From positions 531,501 to 595,500 of the forward strand of contig JAXIVH010000109.1 of assembly GCA_036785325.1 (NCBI GenBank): a stretch of 64,000 bases of DNA. The letters are read 5' to 3'. Both the position numbers and the translations under genes were made by a program. A model generated the notes under the pieces. It was given only the letters and a program-made list of their open reading frames with translations, did not search any database and was not told the DNA's origin. Numbering within the stretch: the stretch's first letter is position 1; each line of letters starts with the position of its first letter. The DNA is from Urophycis tenuis. Taxonomy: Eukaryota; Chordata; Actinopteri; Gadiformes; Phycidae. Positions 25,065 to 36,587 of this stretch are shown one piece after another.

Positions 25065-26688
25065 TTACTCCAGAGTCATTTTACTGTTCTTCTTCCCTCC
25101 TTTGGCTCTCCTGCCAGAGAACTCCAATGCTGCATACTTCAAGGAAACGGTTTCCTCACCCTAAAACAAAGTTTACAAACGTCAGAGAGGATTCACATTT
25201 GACATGACACGGCAGGTATTAATAATCATCTATCCACCATTTGGGTCTAAAATAAGTTGAACAAATACAAAAAAACTAATGTATAGCAATGTTCAAATGT
25301 TATTTGGTTCTGAATATATAAATATCTCTTCTATAAATAGAAGTTATCAAACACTAAAACCCTTCTATCACGGCAGATGGGAAGCTCCCGATATGAGGTC
25401 ATGTGGAGAATGTACTGTAGTGTTTCAATGCTCACAAGCAGGCAGCAAGCCAACAGTATCCGATGCACCAAGATAGTTAGATGAACACTGGAGTCTAGAA
25501 TAAAACCATCAACAACGGGTCATCAACCTGTAGAACTCATCATATTCTTTCATAATATAAGTCATGCAAAAAAAAAAAAATCTTTAAAAAAATAATAAAT
25601 CTTAAATGTGCTTTCAGTATAACAAATATAATGGATGTGATTACCCTCAATGTCTATTATCTTGTTAATTAAGTACTTTCTAAATAAACTATTGACCTGT
25701 TATTATGTCCAGCTGAGTTCCATTTCCAAACACAACTTCCCCACATGCTGCCAGGGCACAGTAGTAAGTCCCAGCATCAGAGGTGTCTACATTGTTCTTG
25801 GGGAGAGTGTAGACACAGCGCTGTGGAGCATATGGAGGACCAGAACTATCCTGACATTCACCACTCCTGTTTCCATTCATGTAAATGGCAGCAGGGTGAG
25901 ATGGTCCTGATCCAGATCTGAACCAGTACACACTGGGTTCCCCTTGGCACTGGTTACTGTGGTCTGTCCTCTGGGGGGTAATAGAGCACTGGAGATCCAC
26001 AGGGTCTCCCAGCTGAGCTGATGCCGACTCAGGCTGTTGGACCACAGTCTGGGAGACCAACCGATGGTCATTGTGATCTACACAGTTAAATAATCTAATC
26101 ATCAAAAATGATTTTTTTTTTCTGATATAGAAAACAAATAGAAGGGGATGTATCTTACCTTCAACAGATAAAAAAATAATTCCAGTCCATGTTTTAGAAT
26201 AATGTTTTTGGCAGAAATAGTTTGCTTTATCTTCCTTACTTACAGGTCTAATGGTCAGATCCATGTTTGGTTTTTCCGCTGAGAAACTTGAATTGAATGG
26301 GGGGTCAATTCTAATGAGACCATACATTTTTGCAACAATCATTTGGGGAATATATCCAGGCAATTGCTTGTACCAGTAAAGCGTATTTCTATTTTCACCT
26401 TCAATACCACATTTTAAAGTAACCGTCTCTCCAGGTTTTGCCGTTTTCAAAGAGATGAAATGAGGAACCATTTGGGTGTCAATCATTGCTAAAGAAAAAG
26501 AAGAAAGATATCCATCTATATATATACTATTAATGACATTTAAGAATGTGCAAAAATGTATTGCTGGTCTAAGTTATTCTTTGCAAAAAAAAATATTTTG
26601 GTATTGGAAACCAAAAACATTGTATAGAGGAATTTTACTTACATGAGGCATTCAGTAGTGTCATCGCAAAAACTAAAAATGTTAACAT
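25065..26688 (-). CDS. nitr: Novel immune-type receptor (NITR), divergent V domain
   Basis: Deduced exons are 26643-26688 (signal peptide MLTFLVFAMTLLNAS), 26159-26488 (V domain: LKCGI, LYWYKQ, DKANYFC, J-like WTGI), 25697-26077 (six-cysteine I domain with one extra Ile in the J-like end), 25436-25494 (short membrane exon) and 25065-25160 (tail). Phases fit, giving 303 aa. The V domain is clearly different from the first two genes, whereas the I domain is almost the same. The membrane segment is short, with a His-Arg pair (LTILV-HR-ILLACCLL), because about 40 bp present in the second gene are missing here. The tail has one ITIM (LKYAAL, Tyr281) and stops early. The gene may be functional or in early decay; the last two exons are inferred from frame and splice signals. 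Confidence 0.78.
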
Positions 26689-27254
26689 TGTCAAGTTTCG
26701 GGGCAGTGCTAGCACTGTACGCAAGGCAACTGCACAGCACAGAAAACTCACGTTTCATTTCAATTCAAACTGAACACTGAAAGCATGTGTGGCGAGTGGG
26801 GTATGCGAGGGGGTGTGTCGGGTGGTGACACACTACTGAAGGGTAAATGTAAAGAGCTTGGCAACGCCACCTGGGGGTACCTTAACCCCCCCAAAGGAGT
26901 CTTAAGGTCATACAGGTTCAATGTTTACACAAAGGGAAGACGTGATTTCGATATAAAAATATATATTTTATTTAATCTTTTAAGAACTAAGTGGCCACTA
27001 AAGAAAATAAACCACTACAAAAACACAGCTAACTGTAAACTTCCCAAAAAGGCCTTGACCTATACAGACACATAAATACTAACAGCAGGGATGCAAAAGA
27101 ATTCCCCAAAATAAAACAAAACCACGCAATCTCCCCAAATAATTCAAATGCGGGGAAAACAAACAAAATGCAAAACAATCAAATCATAAGGAAATCAATG
27201 CATCCCTGTGTGGGTGTGTCTGTGAAGTGCGCTGCACCAGGTCATGTGGTGCCC
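26689..27254. other. Upstream region of the third NITR gene, no gene seen
   Basis: This sequence is unlike the upstream region of the other two NITR genes, so the tandem duplication does not extend here. It would contain the promoter of the third gene, but no clear TATA box or other element was identified. Confidence 0.4.
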
Positions 27255-27258
27255 TTAA

Positions 27259-27837
27259 AGTGATGGTTCGGAGTAAAATTCACCCTGAGGTAATTTCCAC
27301 CAATAATCCAGCCAAATACCCTCTCAGATGCATTTTTAGCGACGGTCAATATTTATCAAGTTTAGGGGTATCAGCCGAATGGCTGATAATAATAATTTCA
27401 AGTATTCAATTATTCCAGTTGTCAATACATTTCGATGGAGTGTTGAATTCATTAACTTTTTCCTTACACTCGTGAGTTTTGAAGAGGATTTTACGAACTT
27501 ATCCGGAAAGACGGAAGAGACGTCGACGCAGCGGTAGCCTTAGCAACAGCGAGTTGAAGCTATCAGAAAAGTGCTCTTTTAAATAAACTCCTGGTGTACT
27601 TACAAACTTTAAAATGCCTTATTTTGTGAGTACAGACCATATATGTACTACTACAGAAGTTGGGTAACAATCCATGCATTATTAGTGGGGTAATTCACGA
27701 GATATACACATTGTACCGGACACTCCAATACTAATACTGATAAATATTGACCGTCGCTAAAAATGCATCTGAGGGGGTATTTGGCTGGATTATTGGTGGA
27801 AAGTACCTCAGGGTGAATTTTACTCCGAACCATCACT
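27259..27837. mobile_element. DNA transposon (MITE) with ~100-bp inverted repeats and TTAA target
   Basis: The left arm begins AGTGATGGTTCGGAGTAAAA and the right arm is its inverted copy; the match runs inward about 100 bp through TTTTTAGCGACGGTCAA. Both sides are flanked by TTAA (27255-27258 and 27838-27841). TTAA targets are typical of piggyBac and Kolobok elements. No transposase is present. Confidence 0.82.
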
Positions 27838-27841
27838 TTAA

Positions 27842-28712
27842 ATAGGAGGGGGAAGAGTAGGGGAGCGAGCAGCCAGCCTAAACTATATTAAATCAAACAC
27901 AACCAGGTGTCACTTGCTCTAAACAAAAATAAGTAGCAAAGAAATGTAGCAGTGGGAGGAGCTCTTGTCTCCCTCTTACTCTTTGGCTCGGAGCCGGCCC
28001 ATTTCCGGGGTGTGTGGCTTAATCAGCCAATCATAATTCACCATAGTATAAGAGGGGTAGTGTGTGCTTCAGCCCTTTCCTTCCTTGTGGCCCGTAGGCC
28101 CACCCACTTCCTGGTCGCCTCAGTCCATGCTCACATGAGCAGGCAGCGCCGCGTGTCCCCTCCTGTGTCGTGCGCCCAGATGAAAGCGTGAAGCTCCCCT
28201 CTGAGCGTCCGTAGTCTCACCTATTGCTCTGAGAGGCCCTGCTGTTTTGACTCCGCTGCTGTCCAGTCTGGCCCGTCACTCTGGCAGTGCTGTCCGGTCC
28301 TGCTTTTGCGGCTGTCGGTGCTGCTCTTCGGGCCTGTCCAACAGCTGATCACCAGTCATTTGTTTATTTCTTTGTTTCTTTGTTTTGGTATGGTTTATTG
28401 TTTTTTTTTAGTTGTTGTTTTGGGTTATGTTTAGTTTGGTTATGTTAGTTATTTATGTGCTATGTTAATTTTGTTTACCTGAACCCTTAGTGGTACTGGC
28501 AGCTTGTTTTGTCTTCATTCGTTGTAACTTAGTTGCTGCCAATCCAGAGGTTAGGATATTATTGTTTATTGTTATTTTGGTTATTTTGGTTTGGTTATTT
28601 TGTTGTTTCTTTTTTTCTTTGATAATTGAGTTTCACTCATTGTTGTATCTTGTCCCTTTCAGGTGCTGAGAGCTGCAGGTGGTGGTCCTGGTGTCCCCGG
28701 TGGCAGTTCCCC

Positions 28713-28779
<67 letters not shown>

Positions 28780-29264
28780 TGTGTGTATCGAGCACCCCTG
28801 ATTTGTCCCCCTGTACTGCGTGATTGTGATTTGCACAGGTGGTTCGGGTGCTCTTCTTTTCCCTGGGATTCCCTTCACTCAGTTTTGGCCTCCCCTCATC
28901 ACCACCAGTAAGCCTCAGCCCTGATACAGCTCCCCCTCCTGGTATGAGTGACTTGGTGTTTTAAGAAAAGTAGTCATAAAGTCATAAAATTCGTATATTT
29001 TTAAAACAGAACCACGTCTCCATGTCACATTAATATAACGAACCTTGCTGCCTGATAGCTAACTGTTAAATCTATTTACTTGGATGTAATTCTGAGGTGG
29101 CGTTGTCGGACACTATTACTTACTAAATATTCCTAAATATTTTCCCATTTGGTTTTGTTTCATTTCCTCCCCATTGCTCGTGCCGCCACAGAAACAAAAT
29201 AAGAAAACAAAAGAGATGCCATAATGCCATAAGGCAGTTAATCAAAACAAAATAAACAGAGGCC
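27842..29264. other. Repeat-rich intergenic stretch, no gene seen
   Basis: A GC-richer part (27950-28350) with a TATAAGAGG box near 28048 and a preceding CCAATC gives way to T/G-rich sequence and then a (TG)n tract at 28716-28788. It could be the 5' end of an unrecognised repeat. No protein was identified. Confidence 0.35.
28716..28788. repeat. (TG)n microsatellite
   Basis: About 70 bp of TG with one interruption near its right end. Confidence 0.95.
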
Positions 29265-29276
29265 AAACCAACTCAT

Positions 29277-29651
29277 GGGGGCGGCACGGTGGTGCAGTGG
29301 TTAGCACTGTCGCCTCACAGAAAGAGGGTTCTGGGTTTGAATCCACCTGGGACCCGGGACCTTTCTGTGTGGAGTTTCCATGTTCTCCCCGTGCTTGCGT
29401 GGGTTCTCTCCGGGTACTCCGGCTTCCTCCCACAGACCAAAAACATGCAGGTTGGGGATTAGGTTAATTGGTTTCTCTAAATTGACCATAGGTGTGTGTG
29501 TGAATGGTTGTTCGTCTATATATGTTAGCCCTGTGATAGGCTGGCGACCTGTCCAGGGTGTACCCCGCCTCTCGCCCGTTGCAGCTGGGATTGGCTCCAG
29601 CCCCCCCGCGACCCTCGTAGAGGATAAGCGGTTTCGATGATGGATGGATGG
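29277..29651 (+). mobile_element. tRNA-derived SINE, 12-bp target-site duplication
   Basis: Same family as 12851-13217 in the opposite orientation. The head GGCGGCACGGTGGTGCAG, A box, B box GGGTTTGAATCC and GGAT-repeat tail are all present. It is flanked by AAACCAACTCAT at 29265-29276 and 29652-29663. Confidence 0.88.
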
Positions 29652-31110
29652 AAACCAACTCATAAAGAGTGAAAATGAAATGAAGCAAATAAACAAAAAA
29701 ACAAAGTCGAGACAGAACAGCTAAATCATTAAGGACAAAATCAAGCGCAGACAAAGCCTACAAAAAGTGCCTACAAATGCACGAGCATTAATTACTCCAC
29801 AATGAATTAACTTCTGGTTAATGGAAGAAGTACATACCAGGACGCTGTCACAACGGTTGCACAGATAACACGGACTGCAGCAGCTCAGGTAACCTGCTAC
29901 AGCTCCAGTTTTAGGGCACAGCCGCACCAGTGCTGGCCCAACGTGGACCACTTAATGGGTCTCCACGCCACGCTACAATATGCAGAGCAGAAGATGTAAT
30001 GCCAGAACCGGAGATTTACAAATGACAAAACTGGAAAGGCATCACTTATCACTGGAATACAGATTTTCTGCGGCCCGAAATTATGCGCTGCTAACCACAC
30101 CAAACGGGACTCCGCCATGCCGTGGCCACCGCCACCAGGCTCCAGGACCAAGACACACACCTGATCACTGATTGATTCACCTTATATGCATGCACGGCCT
30201 GCAATCACTTCACCTGAGTGTGCCCATGCCCAGGTGGGTGAAAAGGAGGAGGGGAAACCTATCCTGCCACACATGGCTTTCACATTGTTTTCATATTTAT
30301 CTTACAAACCTCGAAAGCTATCACTTTGCTATAGTTTTTTGTCTATTATGTTTAATCTTTTCAATTCTGTGACACCGATTGAATATCCTACTATAATTCA
30401 ATTATTGTGCTACCATTATTATTTCTGATAATGATTGTAGTATGAATAATAACTAGAACGTTTCTAAAGAAATTTGGAGTGTGCTTGACTCTGGCCCGTG
30501 ACTCTCGCCCATACATTATTGACGCTGCTGAGTAGTTTACAGTATATGACCTCTACCATTGCTTAGGTATGTGACAGATCAAGCTTTCAACGTGTGTTCA
30601 TATGAGAGAACAAAGAGGCTGTTCAAAATGTACCATTGACAGTTTGCTTAGAAATATTGTGAAAGGGCGTAAGAAATAAACTGCATTTTCTGCAGAAAGT
30701 GTGGATGCCCTCTGATGAAATGCCCAATGCAACTGTGGAATTATAGAATTATGTAATAAAGTGTGAAATGACCAGGAAACAGAAGATTGTAACAAAGTGT
30801 TTAATATAGTGTTGTAATCATATAGTTCTGTGATGACAGTTTGAACAATCTCCACTACAATTCCTATCATGACCAAGCTTGGCGACGGTGGCAAGGAAAA
30901 ACTGCCAGTGGCAGAAACCTTGAGCAGAACCCGGATCATGGTGGGTGGCAGTCTGACGCGACCAGTTCTAAATAAAAGAAATGAAAATAGCAAAAGTAAT
31001 TAAATAATTAAGAAAGAAAACTATTCTTAATATGCAGTCATATGCAGAGTCCTCATGTTCTATTTTGAACTGTTTTCAAAATGGAAAAGAGGAGGAAGTT
31101 GGTGTGTGTT

Positions 31111-31112
<2 letters not shown>

Positions 31113-31190
<78 letters not shown>

Positions 31191-31222
31191 TGTGTGTGTG
31201 TGCGTGTGTGTGTGCGTGTTCT
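31113..31222. repeat. (TG)n microsatellite
   Basis: A long imperfect TG tract with scattered TT and CG interruptions. Confidence 0.95.
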
Positions 31223-31384
31223 GTCTGTCTGTGTGTCTGTCAGGGCCAGGTGGCGGCCACCAATCAGAGCAAAGCAGTCAAGCGCAGCTATTAAATAGCT
31301 GTCATCCTGTGTGTGTTTGTTAATGAGAGAGTTTCAAGTCTAAGTGTTTGAAGGGACTCTTATTTTGAAATACTTTGGTCTTGT

Positions 31385-31401
31385 CTGTGTGTGTGAGTGT
31401 C

Positions 31402-31472
<71 letters not shown>

Positions 31473-31505
31473 CTGTGTGTCTGTCTGTCTCTATCTATCT
31501 GTCTG
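31385..31505. repeat. (TG)n / (TCTG)n compound microsatellite
   Basis: TG repeats grading into CTGT and TATC repeats at the right end. Confidence 0.95.
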
Positions 31506-31967
31506 TATTTGTGTCTGTGAGAGAGAAGCATAAAATGGCCGACATTCAAACGGTATTAGTAGGCAAGTTTCATATGAGGCATGCGGCTTCGTTTGCCATG
31601 CTTCAGAATGCATTCTGGGATGAAAACGTCAGAAATACCTGTGATAAACTTCCGATGCGACGAGCCACCTGGCTTTCGAAACTCGCGTGGTTTCAGGAAA
31701 ACAACTTCCGCCTGCTTTTCTGGGCATGTTTTCTCGAGCAAGTGCGGACATAAGACACTCCCCTCAACATCCTCTTAACTTTGCCCTGGTTGGTTGGAAT
31801 ACCGACATTAAATTCCCCACGTCAGAAGTGACATAACTCCTTTCAGAGAGGCGTGCCTGGTGCCCTCTCCCAAACTATGCATATTAAAAAGAGATTAAAA
31901 AGAAACGATTTTGTGAACTTTCACTCATCATGCATTTTTTATTTTATTTACAAATTTCTCCACATAG

Positions 31968-32224
31968 CCAAGCCATTGTGCGTGCAGAAAATGCATCACA
32001 TTTGCTCCTCAGCCTGCATCAATAAGGGGAGATCCAATGCCTCGAACTCATCTGCTACGAAGAATGCAAGCGCCACTTCGTATGCCATCCTTGTTGACGA
32101 GAAGTTCACCTGTGTCTGCCTTGACCAGACGGGAACTTGGCGTGATTATAACGTTCCGCCGGATCTTCTCAATTCTCGTTGCAACAAGTGCGCAAATGCA
32201 AACGATCTGAAACTCGCCTATTGA
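31968..32224 (+). other. Unidentified Cys-rich ORF, possible terminal exon
   Basis: An open frame preceded by a plausible acceptor (TTTCTCCACATAG) encodes about 84 residues with seven cysteines (LCVQ, HIC, SAC, FTCVC, SRCNKC) and three N-glycosylation sequons, and ends in TGA at 32222. The frame is also open back to an ATG at 31853. I do not recognise the protein. It could be the last exon of an undescribed secreted protein, a repeat-derived ORF or chance. Confidence 0.3.
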
Positions 32225-33301
32225 CAGTCATTGTTATTATACAGAGAGTTCAATAATGTTAATCACAGTCAGGCTTGTGGGGGGCAGGCTTTGGTAGCCA
32301 TGCAACCAGGGTCAGGTGGCAGCCACCAATCAGAGCAGACCAGTTAACCGCAGCTGCTGCTGTGACATTTGACAGCGCTGAGAGAGAGAAAAATGTCTGA
32401 AAGTACCCTCGAACAAAACAGATTTCTGACCAAACCGTAGTTCCTATCATTGAACCGGCTTCACTTTGAGCCTCTTGAGCTCTTTCTGAACATCTACATG
32501 TGTTTGGTGAAGAAAAATTTAAGAAATTGAACTTTTAGAGTGATTGGAAGAAATGTTACCTCTGCTTTTCTCCAGAAATGTTCCCGCCTTTTTAACATGG
32601 CAGTCTATGAGGCTGTGGGTGCATGTTGGTGGCGCATAACTCTGACAGCTTCAGCAGAAAAATGTGAGTGAGAAGACAAATTTTCCTATGTTATATGTAG
32701 AAATTATTTCTGTAGAGTGGCATTTGCGGCCTTGAGCGCAGTTTCCAAATGTATTTTTTGACAAATTTTTCTCTACCTCTTCACTCTAGCTATGATGTCA
32801 CCCACTCTAGCCTCTCCATAAGGTAACATTGGGGGGATTTTTTGGTGTGTTTTTGCCGAATAATTCGAAAATAATTCTGAATAATTTGAAAACCCACTAT
32901 GACTTAGAAAAGTCATAGTGCACCGATCCCGGCCAAGCCGCACGTTTTGATACCTTACCTGTGTATGTCCGACCAAAACTGTGGGAGGAGTAGTCGACTG
33001 AAAAAACGTACAGAAGAATATTAAGTATTTTATTCAATTAAGTATGATGGATAGTATATAGTGTGCTTTTACCAAAAACACTCAATAACTACTGCCAGTA
33101 ATTATGTTAAGTACCGGTAGTAACAATAGTGATTGTAGTGGTAATACAGTAAAGATGTGATCCAAGGAAGAACAATACTTCTCGGCTTCAATTAGATATG
33201 TTGGTGTGTGTGCTTGTCTTCATGTAAGTGTTTGTGTTGGTACATTCATCAGAATTCATCAACACAATCGATATATAATTCTTGACTTCTAAGAAATGAA
33301 G

Positions 33302-33525
33302 AGTTCATACATACCTCTCTCGCTTTCGTGTGTGCACTTGATCACTGTGGCGCGCAGCACTACTTCAATAGCATGTAGCTTGGCCCAGTATATTCCTTAG
33401 GATCCAAACGGGGGTGAAGTTAGAAGCAACCAAGCACTTCCACGTTTTCCCTATTTAAATAAGGTTACATGAGTAGTTACACGACCCAAGTATGGTTACA
33501 CAAAATGAAACATGGTAATTTTCCC
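33302..33525 (-). repeat. Inverted copy of a gpc2 intron segment
   Basis: About 220 bp here match 41228-41440 in inverted orientation, including the block TTAGGATCCAAACG and the adjoining TGAGTAGTTACACGACC arm. It abuts the left end of the old spacer copy at 33541. It is either a dispersed repeat or a small inverted duplication. Confidence 0.7.
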
Positions 33526-34993
33526 TGTTCCCTGTCCCTGTTCCCTGAGCCTTAGAGTTTCCCTGAACATATAAAAAATATATTTACTGTAGTTTTCTGA
33601 TATTTTTGATAAATTGTATTTATCTACCTCTATCTACTTGTAATATCCAAATAACACTACTGTTAAATGCCATTCTTCCTTTTTGAAAAGTTGCCATACG
33701 TCAGCTTGTATCATCACACAAAATCATGAATATATATTTTTATGAGTTACGGTTATGAGTAGCACTTGCAGTAAACACACAGACACAACTCAACTAATCA
33801 ACAGCCTCACACACTAGGAAACTCACCCCACCAGAAGCACACTTACTTTGTGCGCTTCTTAAAAAGATTATTTGTACTATGCTAAATGCCCTAAATGTAA
33901 ATGTAAATTTACATTTTTATGGTTCAATCTATTAGCATGAGTTTGGGGTTAAAAAACTCTGAATGAGTTTTGTTTTCTTTTTAAACGTAAGGCCACGGCA
34001 AATCAATCACTGTCCAGCCAAGGGCAAATATATTCATTGTTAAACCAAACGCAAACTTGATCCCAAAGGCTAGGGTAACGCTGCCATAATAAGCAATGTC
34101 TTCGCAGCCATTGGATGCACATCGTCCGAATCAGAGAGTTTCAGATGGCGGACATGAAGTGCCAACCCACAACTTTCATTAAATGTGACATCATACTTTG
34201 GACATTGACTGGTTTTCAATGGACAAAGAAACTGTTTGTGACACGCCCTGTAGAGCACACATGTGGTAAATTGATGGTCCTTACCACATCACATAGTATG
34301 AGTGAGTGCAGTTGTAGTGAGGTAGCAGCAGTACCTGTGTTAGTAGGAGTGGTAGTATCCTAGTAGCACATGACGACACATGCAAGAGGAGCTCTACAAA
34401 TTGGGTAACATATGCATAAAAAATTATTACAAGACTGCATAAAAGCTTCTAAGACCCTAACTTTGCAACACTGGATCACACCATGGATGTTCGTTTCTAC
34501 TGGTAGGGCACAGGAAGTTTAAAACAAGGAATTGGCCCTCTAAGCTTTATCGTCTCGCGTAGAATCTAGCTCTCTGTGGCATCAACTCCAGCCAGTTGGT
34601 ACAGTTCACCATGGAGGGGACTAATGAGGGTCGCACCCCGGACATGCTGTCTGCCACGTACGGCACTCTGTACTTTTGAAACCCTTATTTTCAGTGAATA
34701 ACAGTACCCCCTGAAAGCGCTGTCCACCATTTGGTTTCCTCAGTTTGGTTTGAGGCTCGCAGTACCTTACTCCTCATGCTATCACAGGAGATTCTGGCAC
34801 TTTTAGAGAATGACTTAATTGTCAGCCTTGTTCAGAATTTTGATTTGTTTAAAAAATTACATCACAGTGTGAGTAACAAAGGTTTGAAACCTATATATTT
34901 GGAGTAAACCATATCTTTGTGTTTCACATGAATTAGGCTATATCATTGGATCCCCTCTTGGTTCCTTGTTGACTCTGCATTTGTTTGTTTCAG

Positions 34994-35199
34994 GCTGCAT
35001 GCTTTGTAACCGCCGGTTTAAAGTGACAGTTAATGCAACAAGCTCCAAGTATATGGTGTTGTTTCCTTTCCTTAGTGCCGGAAACCAAACAAAGGGTGAG
35101 GCCCGAGCAGCGGTAGAGCTGTTAGAGACGAGGGCTGTGGTTGGACGTGCCTTAGTCTTTGATACTCTGCTGAAACTCTTAACCATAACCTGCCTGAAG
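34994..35199 (+). pseudogene. Orphan exon-like sequence, open in this copy only
   Basis: A 206-bp segment with a strong acceptor (TTTGTTTGTTTCAG) and a donor (CTGAAG/GTATCA) is open in one frame and encodes 68 residues, including KVTVNATSSK, FLSAGNQTKG and AVELLETRAVVGRALVF. Acceptor phase 1 and donor phase 0 are implied. The two younger spacer copies have frameshifts in the same place. I could not identify the parent gene and saw no companion exons, so this is most likely the remnant of a lost gene, with an old repeat as the alternative. Confidence 0.4.
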
Positions 35200-36244
35200 G
35201 TATCAACAGGATGTGTTGCTAAGGTTATGCAGAAACCAACCATGAAACAGACATATATTTCCCATCACTGTTATTTTTAAGTAATCTATGTTGTTGCATT
35301 CAGCGATACTAATATCTTCAAGTACATTAAGGATCCTATCGACTGCAGAGGTGAGCATAGCCAGGACCCCATTCCAACCATTCATACCCAACCAATGCTG
35401 CCTTGTATCTGTGTGTCTGTCTGTCTGTCTTGTAAATTGTAGAGATAGTTAAAGACTGGAAATAGTTTATGAACATAATGTGCATGAACAACATTTTAAA
35501 TCAGTTTAAGATAAGTGTTAATATTTACACCACCACCAAGGAATATGCCTAAAATGAAATGTCAAGTGTGATGAAGTAGGCCAAAAATCTATTTATTTAA
35601 AGACCTAAATCACCGAAATCCAGGATTTGATTCTATCTAGGTTCACTTGTGTCATCTAGCGTGCATTGTCATAGCTATGATAATGACTAGTAAATCTATC
35701 TGTACACTAAATTAAATATGTTTATTCTCTGAATTTGGATTTGATTGGCCAGGAATATCTCTGTACTTAAATTACTTCACATTGTAACAAGTAATAACGA
35801 ATCCAAAGTGAACATAATTCAGAGAGCCTATTGTTCATCTGCATCTACTCATGAATATGTAGAAGACTGATTTGTGTATGTTTGAAGTCCTGGAGCTTTA
35901 AATTGCAGTCCCATGCCAAGGAGGTGTTTATTCAGTCTCTTCTTGAAGCTTGAACTCCACTTGTTGTGATGTCTCAACAGCAGGGGGAAGGCCGTTTCAT
36001 GTTGATACAGCAGAGTGGAGGATGCTGCTGTCAAGTCTTTTGGTATCAGCCCTGCATCATGGCCTGGTGGCAACCTCTGAGTGGTTGCACCTGGGACAAG
36101 AGTTGAGGGTAGCAGTGCTTTCAGTCTGCTGCAGCTGGACAGTTGGGAGTGTGCATCTTAAAAGAACAGGCGTTGCAGCAACGGCTCAGTTTGATGATGG
36201 CATAATTCTTGAGGGCATAGTCCTAATCTACAACAATAGTATGT

Positions 36245-36390
36245 AGAAGAAGAAGAAGGCCATTTAGCAGACACTTTTGTCCAAAGTGACTTACAATCAG
36301 TACAGGTCTTGGGGTTCAACATGTGGACAGTTGGAGTAGGGGATCGAACCGCCAACCCCCGGTTAGTGGTCGACCCGCTCTGCCCACTGC
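36245..36390 (-). repeat. tRNA-related fish SINE (unit C copy)
   Basis: Third positional copy of the element at 7838-7990, more diverged. Confidence 0.55.
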
Positions 36391-36536
36391 CAATTCTTTC
36401 CCAGTTCCAAAACACATGTGCAAATTCAATCTGTCCTGTTTCTTGGTTGATGTACATGGGGCGAAAAACGCTTCTCAAACTTTTTAACTACAGTTGCTTA
36501 CCACAGGTACATTGCGTATCACCTGTGGTGATCTGG

Positions 36537-36537
<1 letters not shown>

Positions 36538-36584
<47 letters not shown>
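36538..36584. repeat. (TG)n microsatellite
   Basis: About 46 bp of TG in unit C; units A and B have much shorter runs at the same place. Confidence 0.95.

Positions 36585-36587
<3 letters not shown>

Larger units (their letters stand above)
13644..25697. repeat. Tandem segmental duplication, unit B (~12 kb)
   Basis: This is the second copy of the NITR-plus-spacer unit, running from the I-domain exon of the second NITR gene to that of the third. It differs from unit A mainly by a ~3.4-kb LINE and by lacking the unit A hAT element and SINE. These insertions account for nearly all of the length difference. Confidence 0.9.
29664..33301. other. Gene-poor interval with TG tracts and unclassified repeats
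   Basis: It contains long (TG)n tracts, a duplicated 45-bp block (about 31243-31287 and 32312-32356) and a Cys-rich ORF discussed separately. Sequence around 32500-32990 has the look of an old dispersed repeat. No known gene was recognised. Confidence 0.4.
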
